NCBI RefSeq assembly: GCF_030124145.1
Contig: NZ_JASKMS010000014.1
Location: forward strand, 1-64,000
Direction: 5' to 3'
Length of the DNA stretch: 64,000 bases
From: Streptomyces sp. 378
Lineage (GTDB): Bacteria; Actinomycetota; Actinomycetes; Streptomycetales; Streptomycetaceae
Part shown: positions 51,483 through 60,300 of the stretch, in pieces
Layout: each line of letters begins with the position of its first letter
Position numbering within the stretch: the stretch's first letter is position 1
Made by a program: the position numbers and the translations under genes
The notes under the pieces: model-generated
What the model was told of the DNA's origin: nothing
The model's input: only the letters and a program-made list of their open reading frames with translations
Databases searched by the model: none

Positions 51483-52723
51483 CACAGGTCTCCGAACGTC
51501 ATTCGGGCCACCCACTTGGTGTTCAGCACGCCGGGAGCGGCGGGCACGATGATCCGCGCCGGGTAGCCGTGGTCGGGGGACAGTTCCTCGCCGTTGACGT
51601 AGAGGGCGAGCAGGGAACGCGGGTCTGCCACCTGGTTGGCGCGCAGGGCGGCCTTACGGAAGGCGCCGCGGGGCTGGAGGGACTCGACGAACACGTCCGG
51701 CGGGTCGTCCTCGTACCCGACGAGGGCCGCGAGGTCGCGCAGCCGCACCCCGCGCCACCACTGGTCGGGCGTGGACCAGCCCTCCACACAGGCGATGGGC
51801 AACGCCGCGCTGTACAAGGGGAGTCGTGCGATCTCGGCGCGGCTGAGGCGGACCGTGCCGGTGCGCCCCCGCACGACGAGCCGCCAGGCGTCCGGGGCCG
51901 TTTGCGCCGCGTCGATCCCGGCGTACGCGGCGGTCTTGTTGATCTGGAAGCCGTTCGGGCCGCTGCCGGGTTCGCCGCCGCCGTGCGGGGCGAGGAGGGC
52001 GGTGCGCCGCAGCGCGCCGCCGAAGTTCTGCCCCACGGTCGTGGCGAACAGCAGCAGCGAGCCGCCCCCGACGAACCACAGGGCGCCCCGCCGGGAGACG
52101 GTCGGCTCGGTGGGACGCGGGGACACCAGGTCGTTCTTCTCCTCCCGCAAGTGCCGCAGATTGCGCAGCGCGGTGGGCGTCTTCAGCAGCGCGTGGGCCA
52201 CGAAGGCGGCGAAGAACACCCAGGCGCCGTAGAAGTGCAGGGGGTAGAACGAGCCGGGGAAGACGTAGTCGAGCTGGACGTTGAGGACGCCGGTCACGAA
52301 CTCGAACAGGGCGCCGCCGACGAGCAGGAGCAGCGAGATCCGCTCCAGGGCGTGCGCGAGCGAGCGGGCCGGCGGCAGGGCGAACAACCTCGGTACGACG
52401 GACCACAGCTTGGCGAGCAGGACGGGGATCAGGGTGACGCCGAGGGTGACGTGGACGCCCTGGTTCAGCCGGTACAGCCAGTGCGGGTTCGTCGGCCACG
52501 CGAACAGGTAGAAGCCGAGGATCCCCTTGTCCGGGGTCTTGTCGTTGACCGGCGACAGGTCCGGGTTGTAGGCGGCGTACGAGACGAGCCCCGTCACGAA
52601 CAGCACGGTGATGCCGGCCAGGAGGACGAGGCCGAGCACGGAGGTGAGCCAGGGGCCGCGCAGGGGGCTGCGCCAGAAGCCGGGGGACGTGGGGAGCCGG
52701 GGAGGGCGGGGGTCGTCTCGCAT
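51482..52723 (-). CDS. Cytochrome-b-like membrane domain fused to a sulfite-oxidase-type molybdopterin domain
   Basis: A 413-residue protein. Four or five helices in residues about 30-205 carry several histidines (for example RLNQGVHVTLG and PLHFYGAWVFF) placed as in di-haem b561-type membranes. The C-terminal domain (about 250-413) is SUOX-like, with the molybdenum-ligand Cys in LPIACVEGWSTPDQWW and GYPARIIVPAAPGVLNTKWV. This is the layout of an MsrP/YedYZ-like system on one chain, suggesting quinol-driven reduction at the outer face. TACCGT lies 6 nt before the ATG (leaderless). It is in the middle of the glycosyl-transfer set. Confidence 0.88.
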   Translation of the reverse strand: MRDDPRPPRLPTSPGFWRSPLRGPWLTSVLGLVLLAGITVLFVTGLVSYAAYNPDLSPVNDKTPDKGILGFYLFAWPTNPHWLYRLNQGVHVTLGVTLIPVLLAKLWSVVPRLFALPPARSLAHALERISLLLLVGGALFEFVTGVLNVQLDYVFPGSFYPLHFYGAWVFFAAFVAHALLKTPTALRNLRHLREEKNDLVSPRPTEPTVSRRGALWFVGGGSLLLFATTVGQNFGGALRRTALLAPHGGGEPGSGPNGFQINKTAAYAGIDAAQTAPDAWRLVVRGRTGTVRLSRAEIARLPLYSAALPIACVEGWSTPDQWWRGVRLRDLAALVGYEDDPPDVFVESLQPRGAFRKAALRANQVADPRSLLALYVNGEELSPDHGYPARIIVPAAPGVLNTKWVARMTFGDL

Positions 52724-52836
52724 GAACCGACGGTAGGCCGGGGCCGCCCCGCGCGAGGGTGTGCGACCCATGACGAAACGCTGACGTCTGGCCCGGCGGG
52801 CGGTCCGCGAGCGGCCGCACGGCCTAGCGTGCCGGT

Positions 52837-54195
52837 GTGATCCACACCCCGCCCTCCACTCCGTCGTCCCGAGGCCCGCGCCGTGACCTGTACGCGGCCG
52901 GGGCCGCCGTGCTGCTCGTGACGGTGTCGGTGCTCGTCGGCCGCCGCATCGAGGAGACCAGCCGGACGCTGTTCGTCGACTGGCCCCCGCTGCTGGCGTC
53001 CTGGGGACCGCATGCGGGCCTCGGCACTCCGGCGGCCGTCCTGGTGGCCGTCGCCGTCGTCGCCCACGGGCCCGCCCTGGCGGCCCGGCTGCCCTGGCGC
53101 GCCCTGCTCCCGGCGGCCTGGGGCACGGCCACGGTGTGGACCGTCTCGCTGGCCCTGGTCGACGGCTGGCACCGGGGCATCGCCCGCAGGCTCACCACCC
53201 GCTACGAGTACCTCCAGGTCATCGACCGCTTCCACGACATCCCGGAGGCGCTGCGCCACTTCACCCAGCACATCCTGCTCGACTCCCCCGACAACTGGCC
53301 CGCCCACATCGCCGGGCACCCGCCCGCCGCCACGCTCACCTTCGTGCTGCTCGACCGGGTGGGGCTGGGGGGCGGGGGCTGGGCCGGGATGTGGTGCATC
53401 ACCGTCGGGGCGACCGCCTGTGTGGCCGTGCTGGTCACGATCCGCGCCCTGGCCGATGAGGCCCTGGCCCGCCGGGCGGCCCCCTTCCTGGTCCTGGCCC
53501 CGGCGGCGGTGTGGATGGGCACCTCGGCGGACGCGTACTTCGCGGCGGTGGCGGCGTGGGCGGTGGCGCTGCTGGCCCTGGCGGTCACCCGGGGGTCCCT
53601 GTGGTGGGCGGGCGCGTCCGGGCTGCTGTTCGGCCTGACCTGCTACCTGTCGTACGGCCTCACGCTCGTCGCGCTGATCGGGGCGGCGGTCCTGGTGCTC
53701 GGCCGCCACGGGGTGAGGGGGCGCCCGGCCCTGCTGGTGCCGCTGCTGGCCGGGCTGGCCGTGGTCCCCGCGGTGTTCACGCTCGCGGGCTTCGACTGGT
53801 GGGAGGCCTACCACCTGCTGGTCACGCGCTACCACCAGGGCGCGGGGGGTATCCGCCCCTACGGATACTGGGTGTGGGCCAACCTGGCCTGCACGGTGCT
53901 CATCACGGGACTGGCGACGGCGGCCGGACTGAGGCGGTCGGGGGCCGTCCTGGCCCAACGCCGCACCGGGTCCCCGGCCGGCCGCCGCCTGGCGTTCCTC
54001 GTGGCCGCCGCGCTCCTCGCCCTGCTCGTCGCCGATCTGAGCGGCATGAGCAAGGCGGAGACGGAACGCATCTGGCTCCCCTTCGCCCTGTGGCTGCTCC
54101 CGGCCTGCGCGTTCCTCCCCCGCCCCCGTGTCTGGCTGGCCGCGCAGGCGCTGCTCGCCCTCCTCCTCAACCATCTGCTGCTCACCGGGTGGTGA
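52837..54195 (+). CDS. Polytopic membrane protein, possible GT-C-type glycosyltransferase
   Basis: A 452-residue protein with about ten hydrophobic helices. After the first helix there is a soluble loop with RFHDIPEALRHFTQHILLDS and PAHIAGHPPAATLTFVLLDR, which recalls the long first loop of GT39/GT87-type polyprenyl-phosphate sugar transferases. Acidic residues near the second helix could act in catalysis, but I do not see a clear DE motif. TAGCGT lies exactly 6 nt before the GTG. It is divergent from the oxidoreductase gene. Confidence 0.72.
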   Translation: MIHTPPSTPSSRGPRRDLYAAGAAVLLVTVSVLVGRRIEETSRTLFVDWPPLLASWGPHAGLGTPAAVLVAVAVVAHGPALAARLPWRALLPAAWGTATVWTVSLALVDGWHRGIARRLTTRYEYLQVIDRFHDIPEALRHFTQHILLDSPDNWPAHIAGHPPAATLTFVLLDRVGLGGGGWAGMWCITVGATACVAVLVTIRALADEALARRAAPFLVLAPAAVWMGTSADAYFAAVAAWAVALLALAVTRGSLWWAGASGLLFGLTCYLSYGLTLVALIGAAVLVLGRHGVRGRPALLVPLLAGLAVVPAVFTLAGFDWWEAYHLLVTRYHQGAGGIRPYGYWVWANLACTVLITGLATAAGLRRSGAVLAQRRTGSPAGRRLAFLVAAALLALLVADLSGMSKAETERIWLPFALWLLPACAFLPRPRVWLAAQALLALLLNHLLLTGW

Positions 54196-54226
54196 CCGGC
54201 GCCGGGGGCGGGCCCCGGTGCGTGTG

Positions 54227-54733
54227 TCAGGCGGCCGGGCCGACATCACTCCTCACCTCGGCGCCGGCGTTCTCGTCCGCCGCCGGGCGCAGGCGCAGAA
54301 AGGCGGTGATCTGCTTGCCCTCGCCGAGGGACGTGACGGCGACGGCGGTGCTGACCGTGTGCACCACGTGCATTCCGTGTCCGCCGAAGCGCTGTCCGTC
54401 GCGCTGCCTGACCACCGGCCGCTCCGCCGATGTGTCCCACACGGTGATGGCCAGCCCTTCACCGGACAGCAGAAGAATCAGCCCGCAGGGGCCGGGAGCG
54501 TGCCGGATCGCGTTGGTGACGAGTTCGCTGACGACCAGTTCGGCGTCGATCGCCAGGGGGACCGGTACGGGAGGGCGGCCGTTGCACGGTACGTAGGCCA
54601 GGAACGCGCGCAAAGCCCGGCGCGCCTCGACGGCGCATGCTGCGCCTTCGGCCCAGCACGCGCCGTAGCGCAAGGGGGCCTGCTCGTCCGCGCCCGGCTC
54701 ATCTGCCGCCTGCTTCATAAGCGGGATGACCAT
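54227..54733 (-). CDS. RsbW/SpoIIAB-type ATP-binding regulator
   Basis: A 168-residue GHKL ATPase. The N box is VVSELVTNAIRHAPG, the G1 box is ITVWDTSAERP, and the G2 box is FGGHGMHVVHTV. Stand-alone proteins like this bind sigma factors or anti-sigma antagonists and are very numerous in Streptomyces. ATG 54733 has GAAAGAG upstream; ATG 54718 is an alternative. No sigma or antagonist gene is beside it. Confidence 0.87.
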   Translation of the reverse strand: MVIPLMKQAADEPGADEQAPLRYGACWAEGAACAVEARRALRAFLAYVPCNGRPPVPVPLAIDAELVVSELVTNAIRHAPGPCGLILLLSGEGLAITVWDTSAERPVVRQRDGQRFGGHGMHVVHTVSTAVAVTSLGEGKQITAFLRLRPAADENAGAEVRSDVGPAA

Positions 54734-55223
54734 GAGGGCTCTTTCGTTGTTGTTCGTGTTGCTCAGGGGTCTTTCGGTCGTTCGCCTACCCCGGCGTGGT
54801 CCGCCCATACTGCCGCCGGCCCTCCGTTGTGATGTGCTTCGCGGTGATGTGCTTCGCGCCGCAGTCCTCCGGCGGCGACGGCCGAGGCGGGCAGGAGCAC
54901 CGCGGTGAGGCCGCCTCACAGGGCGGTCGGGCCGTGGGGGGTGAGAGCGGTGCACGGCCGTCACGTCCGCGGCACCCTCGACGGGCCCGCGCTGACGGCA
55001 CGGGCGCCGACCTGCTGACGGCCGTACCGCGCCGAGCCGCCGCGGCCCGCGGCAGGGTACGGCGGTCTCCCGGCGAAACCCGCCCCTACGGGCGGATCGG
55101 TCGCTAGCATGAGCGACGGCCCCGGCCGCGAGGGCGGGGAGAGCGGGATCACAGCCAGGGCGAGGGCAAGGTCACAGCCGCACCCTCTGCTGCTCGTTCG
55201 TGTCCGTGACCTAGCATCCGAGC
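54734..55223. other. 490-bp non-coding gap with a short direct repeat
   Basis: No convincing gene is visible. GTGATGTGCTTCGCG occurs twice back to back at 54829-54843 and 54844-54858. TAGCAT at 55212-55217 is a likely -10 for mutA, exactly 6 nt before its ATG. Short frames here have poor third-position GC patterns. Confidence 0.7.
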
Positions 55224-57032
55224 ATGACGGTCCTGCCTGACGACGGGCTTGAACTGGCCGGTGAGTTCCCTGACGTGCCCCATGAGCAGTGGCAGCGCCT
55301 TGTGGCGGGCGTACTGCGCAAATCGGGCAAGGACGTCGAGGGGGCCGAGGCCGAGGAAGCCCTGTCCACCGCGCTTGAGGACGGGTTGCGTACCCGCCCC
55401 CTCTACACCGCCCGCGACTCCGCACCCGAGCCGGGTCTCCCCGGTTTCGCCCCCTTCGTACGCGGTGGCCGTGCCGAGGGGAACACGGTCGGCGGCTGGG
55501 ACGTACGGCAACGGCACTCCACGGCCGACCGTGACGCGGTGCTCGGTGACCTGGAGAACGGTGTCACCTCCCTCTGGCTGACGGTCGGGGAGGGCGGCAT
55601 CGCGGTGCCGGACCTGGGCCGGGTCCTGGACGGCGTGTATCTCGACCTGGCGCCCGTCGTCCTCGACGCGGGGTGCGACGCCGAGCCCGCCGCGCGGGAG
55701 TTGCTGCGGGTGTACGAGGAGCGGGGTGTCGCCCGGGACGCGGCGCGCGGCAATCTGGGCGCGGATCCGCTCGGGCACGAGGCCCGCACCGGCCGGCGGT
55801 GCGATGCCGCGCCGGCGGCGGAGCTCGCGCGGTTGTGCGCCGGGCGATACCCGGGGCTGCGGGCCCTGACCGTGGACGCGCTGCCGTATCACGAAGCCGG
55901 TGGCTCGGCCGCCCAGGAGCTGGGCTGCTCGCTGGCCACCGCGGTGGCGTACCTGCGGGAGCTGACCGGGGCCGGGCTGGATGTCGAACAGGCTTGCGGG
56001 CAACTGGAGTTCCGGTACGCCGCGACCGCCGACCAGTTCCTGACGATCGCCAAGCTGCGCGCCGCGCGCCGGCTGTGGGCCCGGGTGGCCGAGGTCTGCG
56101 GGGCGCCGCGCGCGGGAGCGCAGCTCCAGCACGTCGTCACCTCGCCGGTGATGATGACGCGCCGCGACCCGTGGGTGAACATGCTGCGCACCACCATCGC
56201 CACGCTGGCCGCCGGGGCCGGTGGGGCCGACGCGGTGACCGTGCTGCCCTTCGACCACGCCCTCGGCCTGCCGGACGCGTTCGCGCGGCGGATCGCCCGC
56301 AACACCTCCACGATCCTCGTCGAGGAGTCGCACCTGTCCCGGGTCATCGACCCGGCGGGCGGCTCCTGGTACGTGGAGCGGCTCACCGACGAACTCGCCC
56401 ACGCCGGCTGGGAGTTCTTCCAGCGCGTCGAGCGGCTCGGCGGCATGGCGGCCGCCCTGCGGTCGGGCGACGTCGAGCGGGATCTCGCCGAGACCTGGCA
56501 GGCCCGCACGGCCCGGCTGGCCAAGCGGCGCGAACCCGTCACCGGGGTCAGCGAGTTCCCGTTCCTCGCGGAGAAGCCGGTCGTCCGCCCGAGCGCTCCC
56601 GAGCCGCGCTCCGGAGGGCTGCCGCGCGTACGCCGGGACGAGGCGTACGAGACGCTGCGCGCCCGGTCCGACGCCCACCTCGCCGCGACCGGCTCCCGGC
56701 CCCGGATCTACCTCGCCGCGCTCGGCCCGGCCGCCGCGCACACGGCACGCCTGACCTTCGCCTCGAACCTCTTCCAGGCCGGCGGCATCGAGCCGGTCAC
56801 GGAGGGCACCTTCGAGCAGAGCGGGGCGACGGAGGCCGTGCTGTGCTCCAGCGACGCGCTGTACGCGGAGCGGGCCGAGGCCGCCGTCCGGGAGCTCAAG
56901 GCCGCCGGGGCACGGCATGTGTTCCTCGCGGGCCGCCCCGGGGAGTACCCCGGAGTCGACGACCACGTCTTCGCGGGCTGCGACGCCGTGGCCGTGCTGT
57001 CCGCGACCCTCGACCGCATGGGAGTGTCCTGA
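55224..57032 (+). CDS. mutA: Methylmalonyl-CoA mutase small subunit
   Basis: A 602-residue subunit. It has the barrel-domain blocks LRAARRLWARVAEVCG, VTSPVMMTRRDPWVNMLRTT and LSRVIDPAGGSWYVERLTDE. The C-terminal domain has the flavodoxin-like fold but lacks DxHxxG, so it binds no B12, as expected for the small subunit. The ATG directly follows TAGCAT by 6 nt (leaderless). The stop overlaps mutB by TGATG. It supports the catalytic large subunit in converting succinyl-CoA and methylmalonyl-CoA. Confidence 0.95.
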   Translation: MTVLPDDGLELAGEFPDVPHEQWQRLVAGVLRKSGKDVEGAEAEEALSTALEDGLRTRPLYTARDSAPEPGLPGFAPFVRGGRAEGNTVGGWDVRQRHSTADRDAVLGDLENGVTSLWLTVGEGGIAVPDLGRVLDGVYLDLAPVVLDAGCDAEPAARELLRVYEERGVARDAARGNLGADPLGHEARTGRRCDAAPAAELARLCAGRYPGLRALTVDALPYHEAGGSAAQELGCSLATAVAYLRELTGAGLDVEQACGQLEFRYAATADQFLTIAKLRAARRLWARVAEVCGAPRAGAQLQHVVTSPVMMTRRDPWVNMLRTTIATLAAGAGGADAVTVLPFDHALGLPDAFARRIARNTSTILVEESHLSRVIDPAGGSWYVERLTDELAHAGWEFFQRVERLGGMAAALRSGDVERDLAETWQARTARLAKRREPVTGVSEFPFLAEKPVVRPSAPEPRSGGLPRVRRDEAYETLRARSDAHLAATGSRPRIYLAALGPAAAHTARLTFASNLFQAGGIEPVTEGTFEQSGATEAVLCSSDALYAERAEAAVRELKAAGARHVFLAGRPGEYPGVDDHVFAGCDAVAVLSATLDRMGVS

Positions 57033-59224
57033 TGTCCGCCCCTACCGGCCCGTCCGTCCCCGACTTCTCCGGGATCGAGCTGGGCACCCCGGCCCCCGAC
57101 GGTGGCGCCGACGAGTGGCGCACGGCGGTCAAGAACGCGTCCGGCGGGGACGACCTGCTCTGGGAGACGCCGGAGGGCATCGCCGTCAAGCCCCTCTACA
57201 CCGGCCGTGACCTGGAGGGCCTGGACTTCCTCGACACGTACCCGGGCACGGCGCCGTCCCTGCGCGGCCCGTACCCGACGATGTACGTCAACCAGCCCTG
57301 GACGATCCGCCAGTACGCCGGCTTCTCCACGGCCGAGGAGTCCAACGCCTTCTACCGGCGCAACCTCGCGGCCGGCCAGAAGGGCCTTTCGGTCGCCTTC
57401 GACCTGCCCACGCACCGCGGTTACGACAGCGACCACCCGCGTGTGACGGGTGACGTCGGCATGGCGGGCGTGGCCATCGACTCGATCTACGACATGCGGC
57501 AGCTGTTCGGCGGCATTCCGCTGGACAAGATGACCGTGTCGATGACGATGAACGGCGCGGTGCTGCCGGTGCTGGCGCTGTACATCGTGGCGGCCGAGGA
57601 ACAGGGCGTGCCGCCGGAGAAGCTGGCGGGGACGATCCAGAACGACATCCTCAAGGAGTTCATGGTCCGCAACACCTACATCTATCCGCCGAAGCCGTCG
57701 ATGCGGATCATCTCCGACATCTTCGCCTTCACCTCGCAGCGGATGCCGCGCTACAACTCCATCTCCATCTCCGGCTACCACATCCAGGAGGCGGGTGCGA
57801 CGGCCGATCTGGAGCTGGCGTACACGCTCGCGGACGGCGTGGAGTACATCCGCGCGGGACGTGAGGCCGGCCTGGACGTGGACGCGTTCGCGCCCCGGCT
57901 GTCGTTCTTCTGGGCGATCGGCATGAACTTCTTCATGGAGATCGCCAAGCTGCGTGCGGCGCGCCTGCTGTGGGCGAAGCTGGTCAAGCAGTTCGACCCG
58001 CAGAACGCCAAGTCCCTGTCACTGCGCACCCATTCGCAGACCTCGGGCTGGTCGCTCACCGCGCAGGACGTCTTCAACAACGTGACGCGCACCTGCGTCG
58101 AGGCCATGGCGGCCACCCAGGGGCACACACAGTCGCTGCACACCAACGCCCTGGACGAGGCGCTCGCCCTGCCCACCGACTTCTCGGCGCGCATCGCCCG
58201 CAACACGCAGCTGCTGCTCCAGCAGGAGTCCGGCACGACCCGCGTGATCGACCCGTGGGGCGGCAGCGCGTACGTGGAGAAGCTGACCTACGACCTGGCC
58301 CGGCGCGCCTGGCAGCACATCGAGGAGGTCGAGGCCGCGGGCGGCATGGCCAAGGCCATCGACGCGGGCATCCCCAAGCTGCGCATCGAGGAGGCCGCGG
58401 CCCGCACGCAGGCCCGGATCGACTCGGGCCGCCAGCCCGTCATCGGGGTCAACAAGTACCGGGTGGAGACCGACGAGCAGATCGACGTCCTGAAGGTCGA
58501 CAACTCCTCCGTGCGGGCGCAGCAGATCGAGAAGCTGCGGCGGCTGCGCGCGGAGCGGGACGAGCAGGCCTGCCAGGACGCGCTGGACGCGCTGACCCGG
58601 GCCGCCGGCGGCGAGGGCAACCTGCTGGAGCTGGCGGTGCGCGCGGCACGCGCGAAGGCCACGGTCGGGGAGATCTCCGACGCCCTGGAGAAGGTGTACG
58701 GACGGCACGCGGGGCAGATCCGTACGATCTCCGGCGTGTACCGCAACGAAGCAGGGGAGTCGCCGTCCGTGGACCGCACCCGAGCGCTGGTCTCCGACTT
58801 CGAGGAGGCCGAGGGCCGCCGCCCGCGCATCCTGGTCGCGAAGATGGGCCAGGACGGCCATGACCGCGGCCAGAAGGTGATCGCCACGGCCTTCGCCGAC
58901 CTCGGCTTCGACGTGGACGTCGGCCCGCTGTTCCAGACGCCCGCCGAGGTGGCCCGGCAGGCCGTCGAGGCGGACGTGCACATCGTCGGCGTCTCCTCGC
59001 TGGCGGCCGGTCACCTCACCCTCGTCCCGGCGCTGCGCGAGGCACTGGCCGAGGAGGGCCGCGAGGACATCGTGATCGTGGTCGGCGGGGTGATCCCGCC
59101 GCAGGACGTGCCGACGCTGCTGGAGATGGGCGCCGCGGCCGTCTTCCCGCCCGGGACGGTGATCCCGGACGCGGCGTACGACCTGGTGAAGCGGCTGTCG
59201 GACGACCTCGGGCACGACCTGTGA
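57032..59224 (+). CDS. mutB: Methylmalonyl-CoA mutase large subunit
   Basis: A 730-residue adenosylcobalamin-dependent mutase. The substrate barrel has QPWTIRQYAGFSTAEESNAF, SMTMNGAVLPVLALYI and RTHSQTSGWSLT. The C-terminal B12 domain has KMGQDGHDRGQKV, whose His falls at residue 610, the lower ligand of cobalt. VVGGVIPPQD completes the fold. It links propionyl-CoA metabolism to the TCA cycle and supplies methylmalonyl-CoA for polyketides. It ends by a GTGA overlap with meaB. No cobalamin riboswitch is visible upstream of mutA. Confidence 0.97.
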   Translation: MSAPTGPSVPDFSGIELGTPAPDGGADEWRTAVKNASGGDDLLWETPEGIAVKPLYTGRDLEGLDFLDTYPGTAPSLRGPYPTMYVNQPWTIRQYAGFSTAEESNAFYRRNLAAGQKGLSVAFDLPTHRGYDSDHPRVTGDVGMAGVAIDSIYDMRQLFGGIPLDKMTVSMTMNGAVLPVLALYIVAAEEQGVPPEKLAGTIQNDILKEFMVRNTYIYPPKPSMRIISDIFAFTSQRMPRYNSISISGYHIQEAGATADLELAYTLADGVEYIRAGREAGLDVDAFAPRLSFFWAIGMNFFMEIAKLRAARLLWAKLVKQFDPQNAKSLSLRTHSQTSGWSLTAQDVFNNVTRTCVEAMAATQGHTQSLHTNALDEALALPTDFSARIARNTQLLLQQESGTTRVIDPWGGSAYVEKLTYDLARRAWQHIEEVEAAGGMAKAIDAGIPKLRIEEAAARTQARIDSGRQPVIGVNKYRVETDEQIDVLKVDNSSVRAQQIEKLRRLRAERDEQACQDALDALTRAAGGEGNLLELAVRAARAKATVGEISDALEKVYGRHAGQIRTISGVYRNEAGESPSVDRTRALVSDFEEAEGRRPRILVAKMGQDGHDRGQKVIATAFADLGFDVDVGPLFQTPAEVARQAVEADVHIVGVSSLAAGHLTLVPALREALAEEGREDIVIVVGGVIPPQDVPTLLEMGAAAVFPPGTVIPDAAYDLVKRLSDDLGHDL

Positions 59225-60216
59225 TCGATGTCGACGCGTATGTGAAGGGCGTGCTCGACGGGAAGCGGGCGATCGTCGCCCGTGCCATCACACTCGTCGA
59301 GTCGACGCGGCCCCAGCACCGGGCGCTGGCCCAGGAGTTGCTGACCGCGCTGCTGCCGCACAGCGGCCGGGCCCGGCGGATCGGCGTCAGCGGGGTGCCC
59401 GGCGTGGGCAAGTCGACGTTCATCGACGCCTTCGGCACGCTGCTGACCTCGCTCGGGCACCGGGTGGCGGTCCTGGCCGTCGACCCGTCCTCCAGCCGTA
59501 CGGGCGGCTCCATCCTGGGTGACAAGACCCGGATGGAGCGCCTGGCCGTGGACCCGGCGGCGTTCGTACGCCCCTCCCCCACCGCCGGCACGCTGGGCGG
59601 GGTCGCCAAGGCCACGCGCGAGTCGATCGTGGTGATGGAGGCGGCCGGCTACGACGTGATCCTGGTGGAGACGGTCGGCGTCGGCCAGTCCGAGACGGCC
59701 GTGGCGAACATGGTCGACTCCTTCCTGCTGCTCACCCTCGCCCGCACCGGCGACCAGCTCCAGGGCATCAAGAAGGGCGTGCTGGAGCTGGCCGACGTGA
59801 TCGCCGTCAACAAGGCGGACGGCCCGCACGAGCGCGACGCCCGTGCCGCCGCGCGGGAACTGGCGGGCGCGCTGCGCCTGATGCACGGCAGGGACGCGTT
59901 CTGGACGCCCCCGGTCCTGCACTGCAGCGCCCGGGAGTCGACCGGCCTGGACACCGTCTGGGAACGCCTCGAACAGCACCGCACCCTGCTGGACTCCACC
60001 GGCCGTCTCACCGCCAAGCGCCGTGACCAGCAGGTCGACTGGACCTGGAACATGGTCCGCGACGAACTCCTCGGCCGCCTCACCGCCGATCCGGCGGTAC
60101 GGGCGCTGGCGCCGGTGCTGGAGCGGCGGGTCAGGGCGGGCGAGCTGACCCCGACGCTGGCCGCCGAGCGGATCCTCGGTGCGCTGGGCGGCGGCTCCGA
60201 GGCAACGGGTTCCTGA
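59221..60216 (+). CDS. meaB: MeaB/ArgK-type GTPase, mutase chaperone
   Basis: A 331-residue G3E GTPase. Walker A is GVSGVPGVGKSTFID, VAVLAVDPSSSRTGGSILGD is switch I, DVILVETVGVGQSE the switch II/III region and AVNKADG the NKxD base-recognition motif. It loads and protects adenosylcobalamin on the mutase. The GTG start overlaps the mutB stop, giving a three-gene coupled operon. Confidence 0.95.
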   Translation: MIDVDAYVKGVLDGKRAIVARAITLVESTRPQHRALAQELLTALLPHSGRARRIGVSGVPGVGKSTFIDAFGTLLTSLGHRVAVLAVDPSSSRTGGSILGDKTRMERLAVDPAAFVRPSPTAGTLGGVAKATRESIVVMEAAGYDVILVETVGVGQSETAVANMVDSFLLLTLARTGDQLQGIKKGVLELADVIAVNKADGPHERDARAAARELAGALRLMHGRDAFWTPPVLHCSARESTGLDTVWERLEQHRTLLDSTGRLTAKRRDQQVDWTWNMVRDELLGRLTADPAVRALAPVLERRVRAGELTPTLAAERILGALGGGSEATGS

Positions 60217-60265
60217 ACCGAACCGCGACCGGAAGCAGCCGGAGCGGCGACTTCACATACCCGGC

Positions 60266-60300
60266 TTGCATGAGTATGCAATGTGATACATACTCTTTCT
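60266..60300 (+). promoter_or_regulatory. argG promoter with ARG-box-like palindrome
   Basis: TTGCAT-GAGT-ATGCAA (60266-60281) is a perfect 6-4-6 palindrome resembling the GCAT-type ArgR boxes of Streptomyces. TTGCAT (60266-60271) is 17 bp from CATACT (60289-60294), which lies 6 nt before the ATG. There is no ribosome site. ArgR binding would cover the -35, and the mRNA is predicted to start at the A of the ATG. Confidence 0.72.

Noticed and set aside
55139..55223. Cobalamin riboswitch before mutA
   Set aside because: No B12-box or structured leader can be seen, and the -10 is placed at the start codon, leaving no leader.
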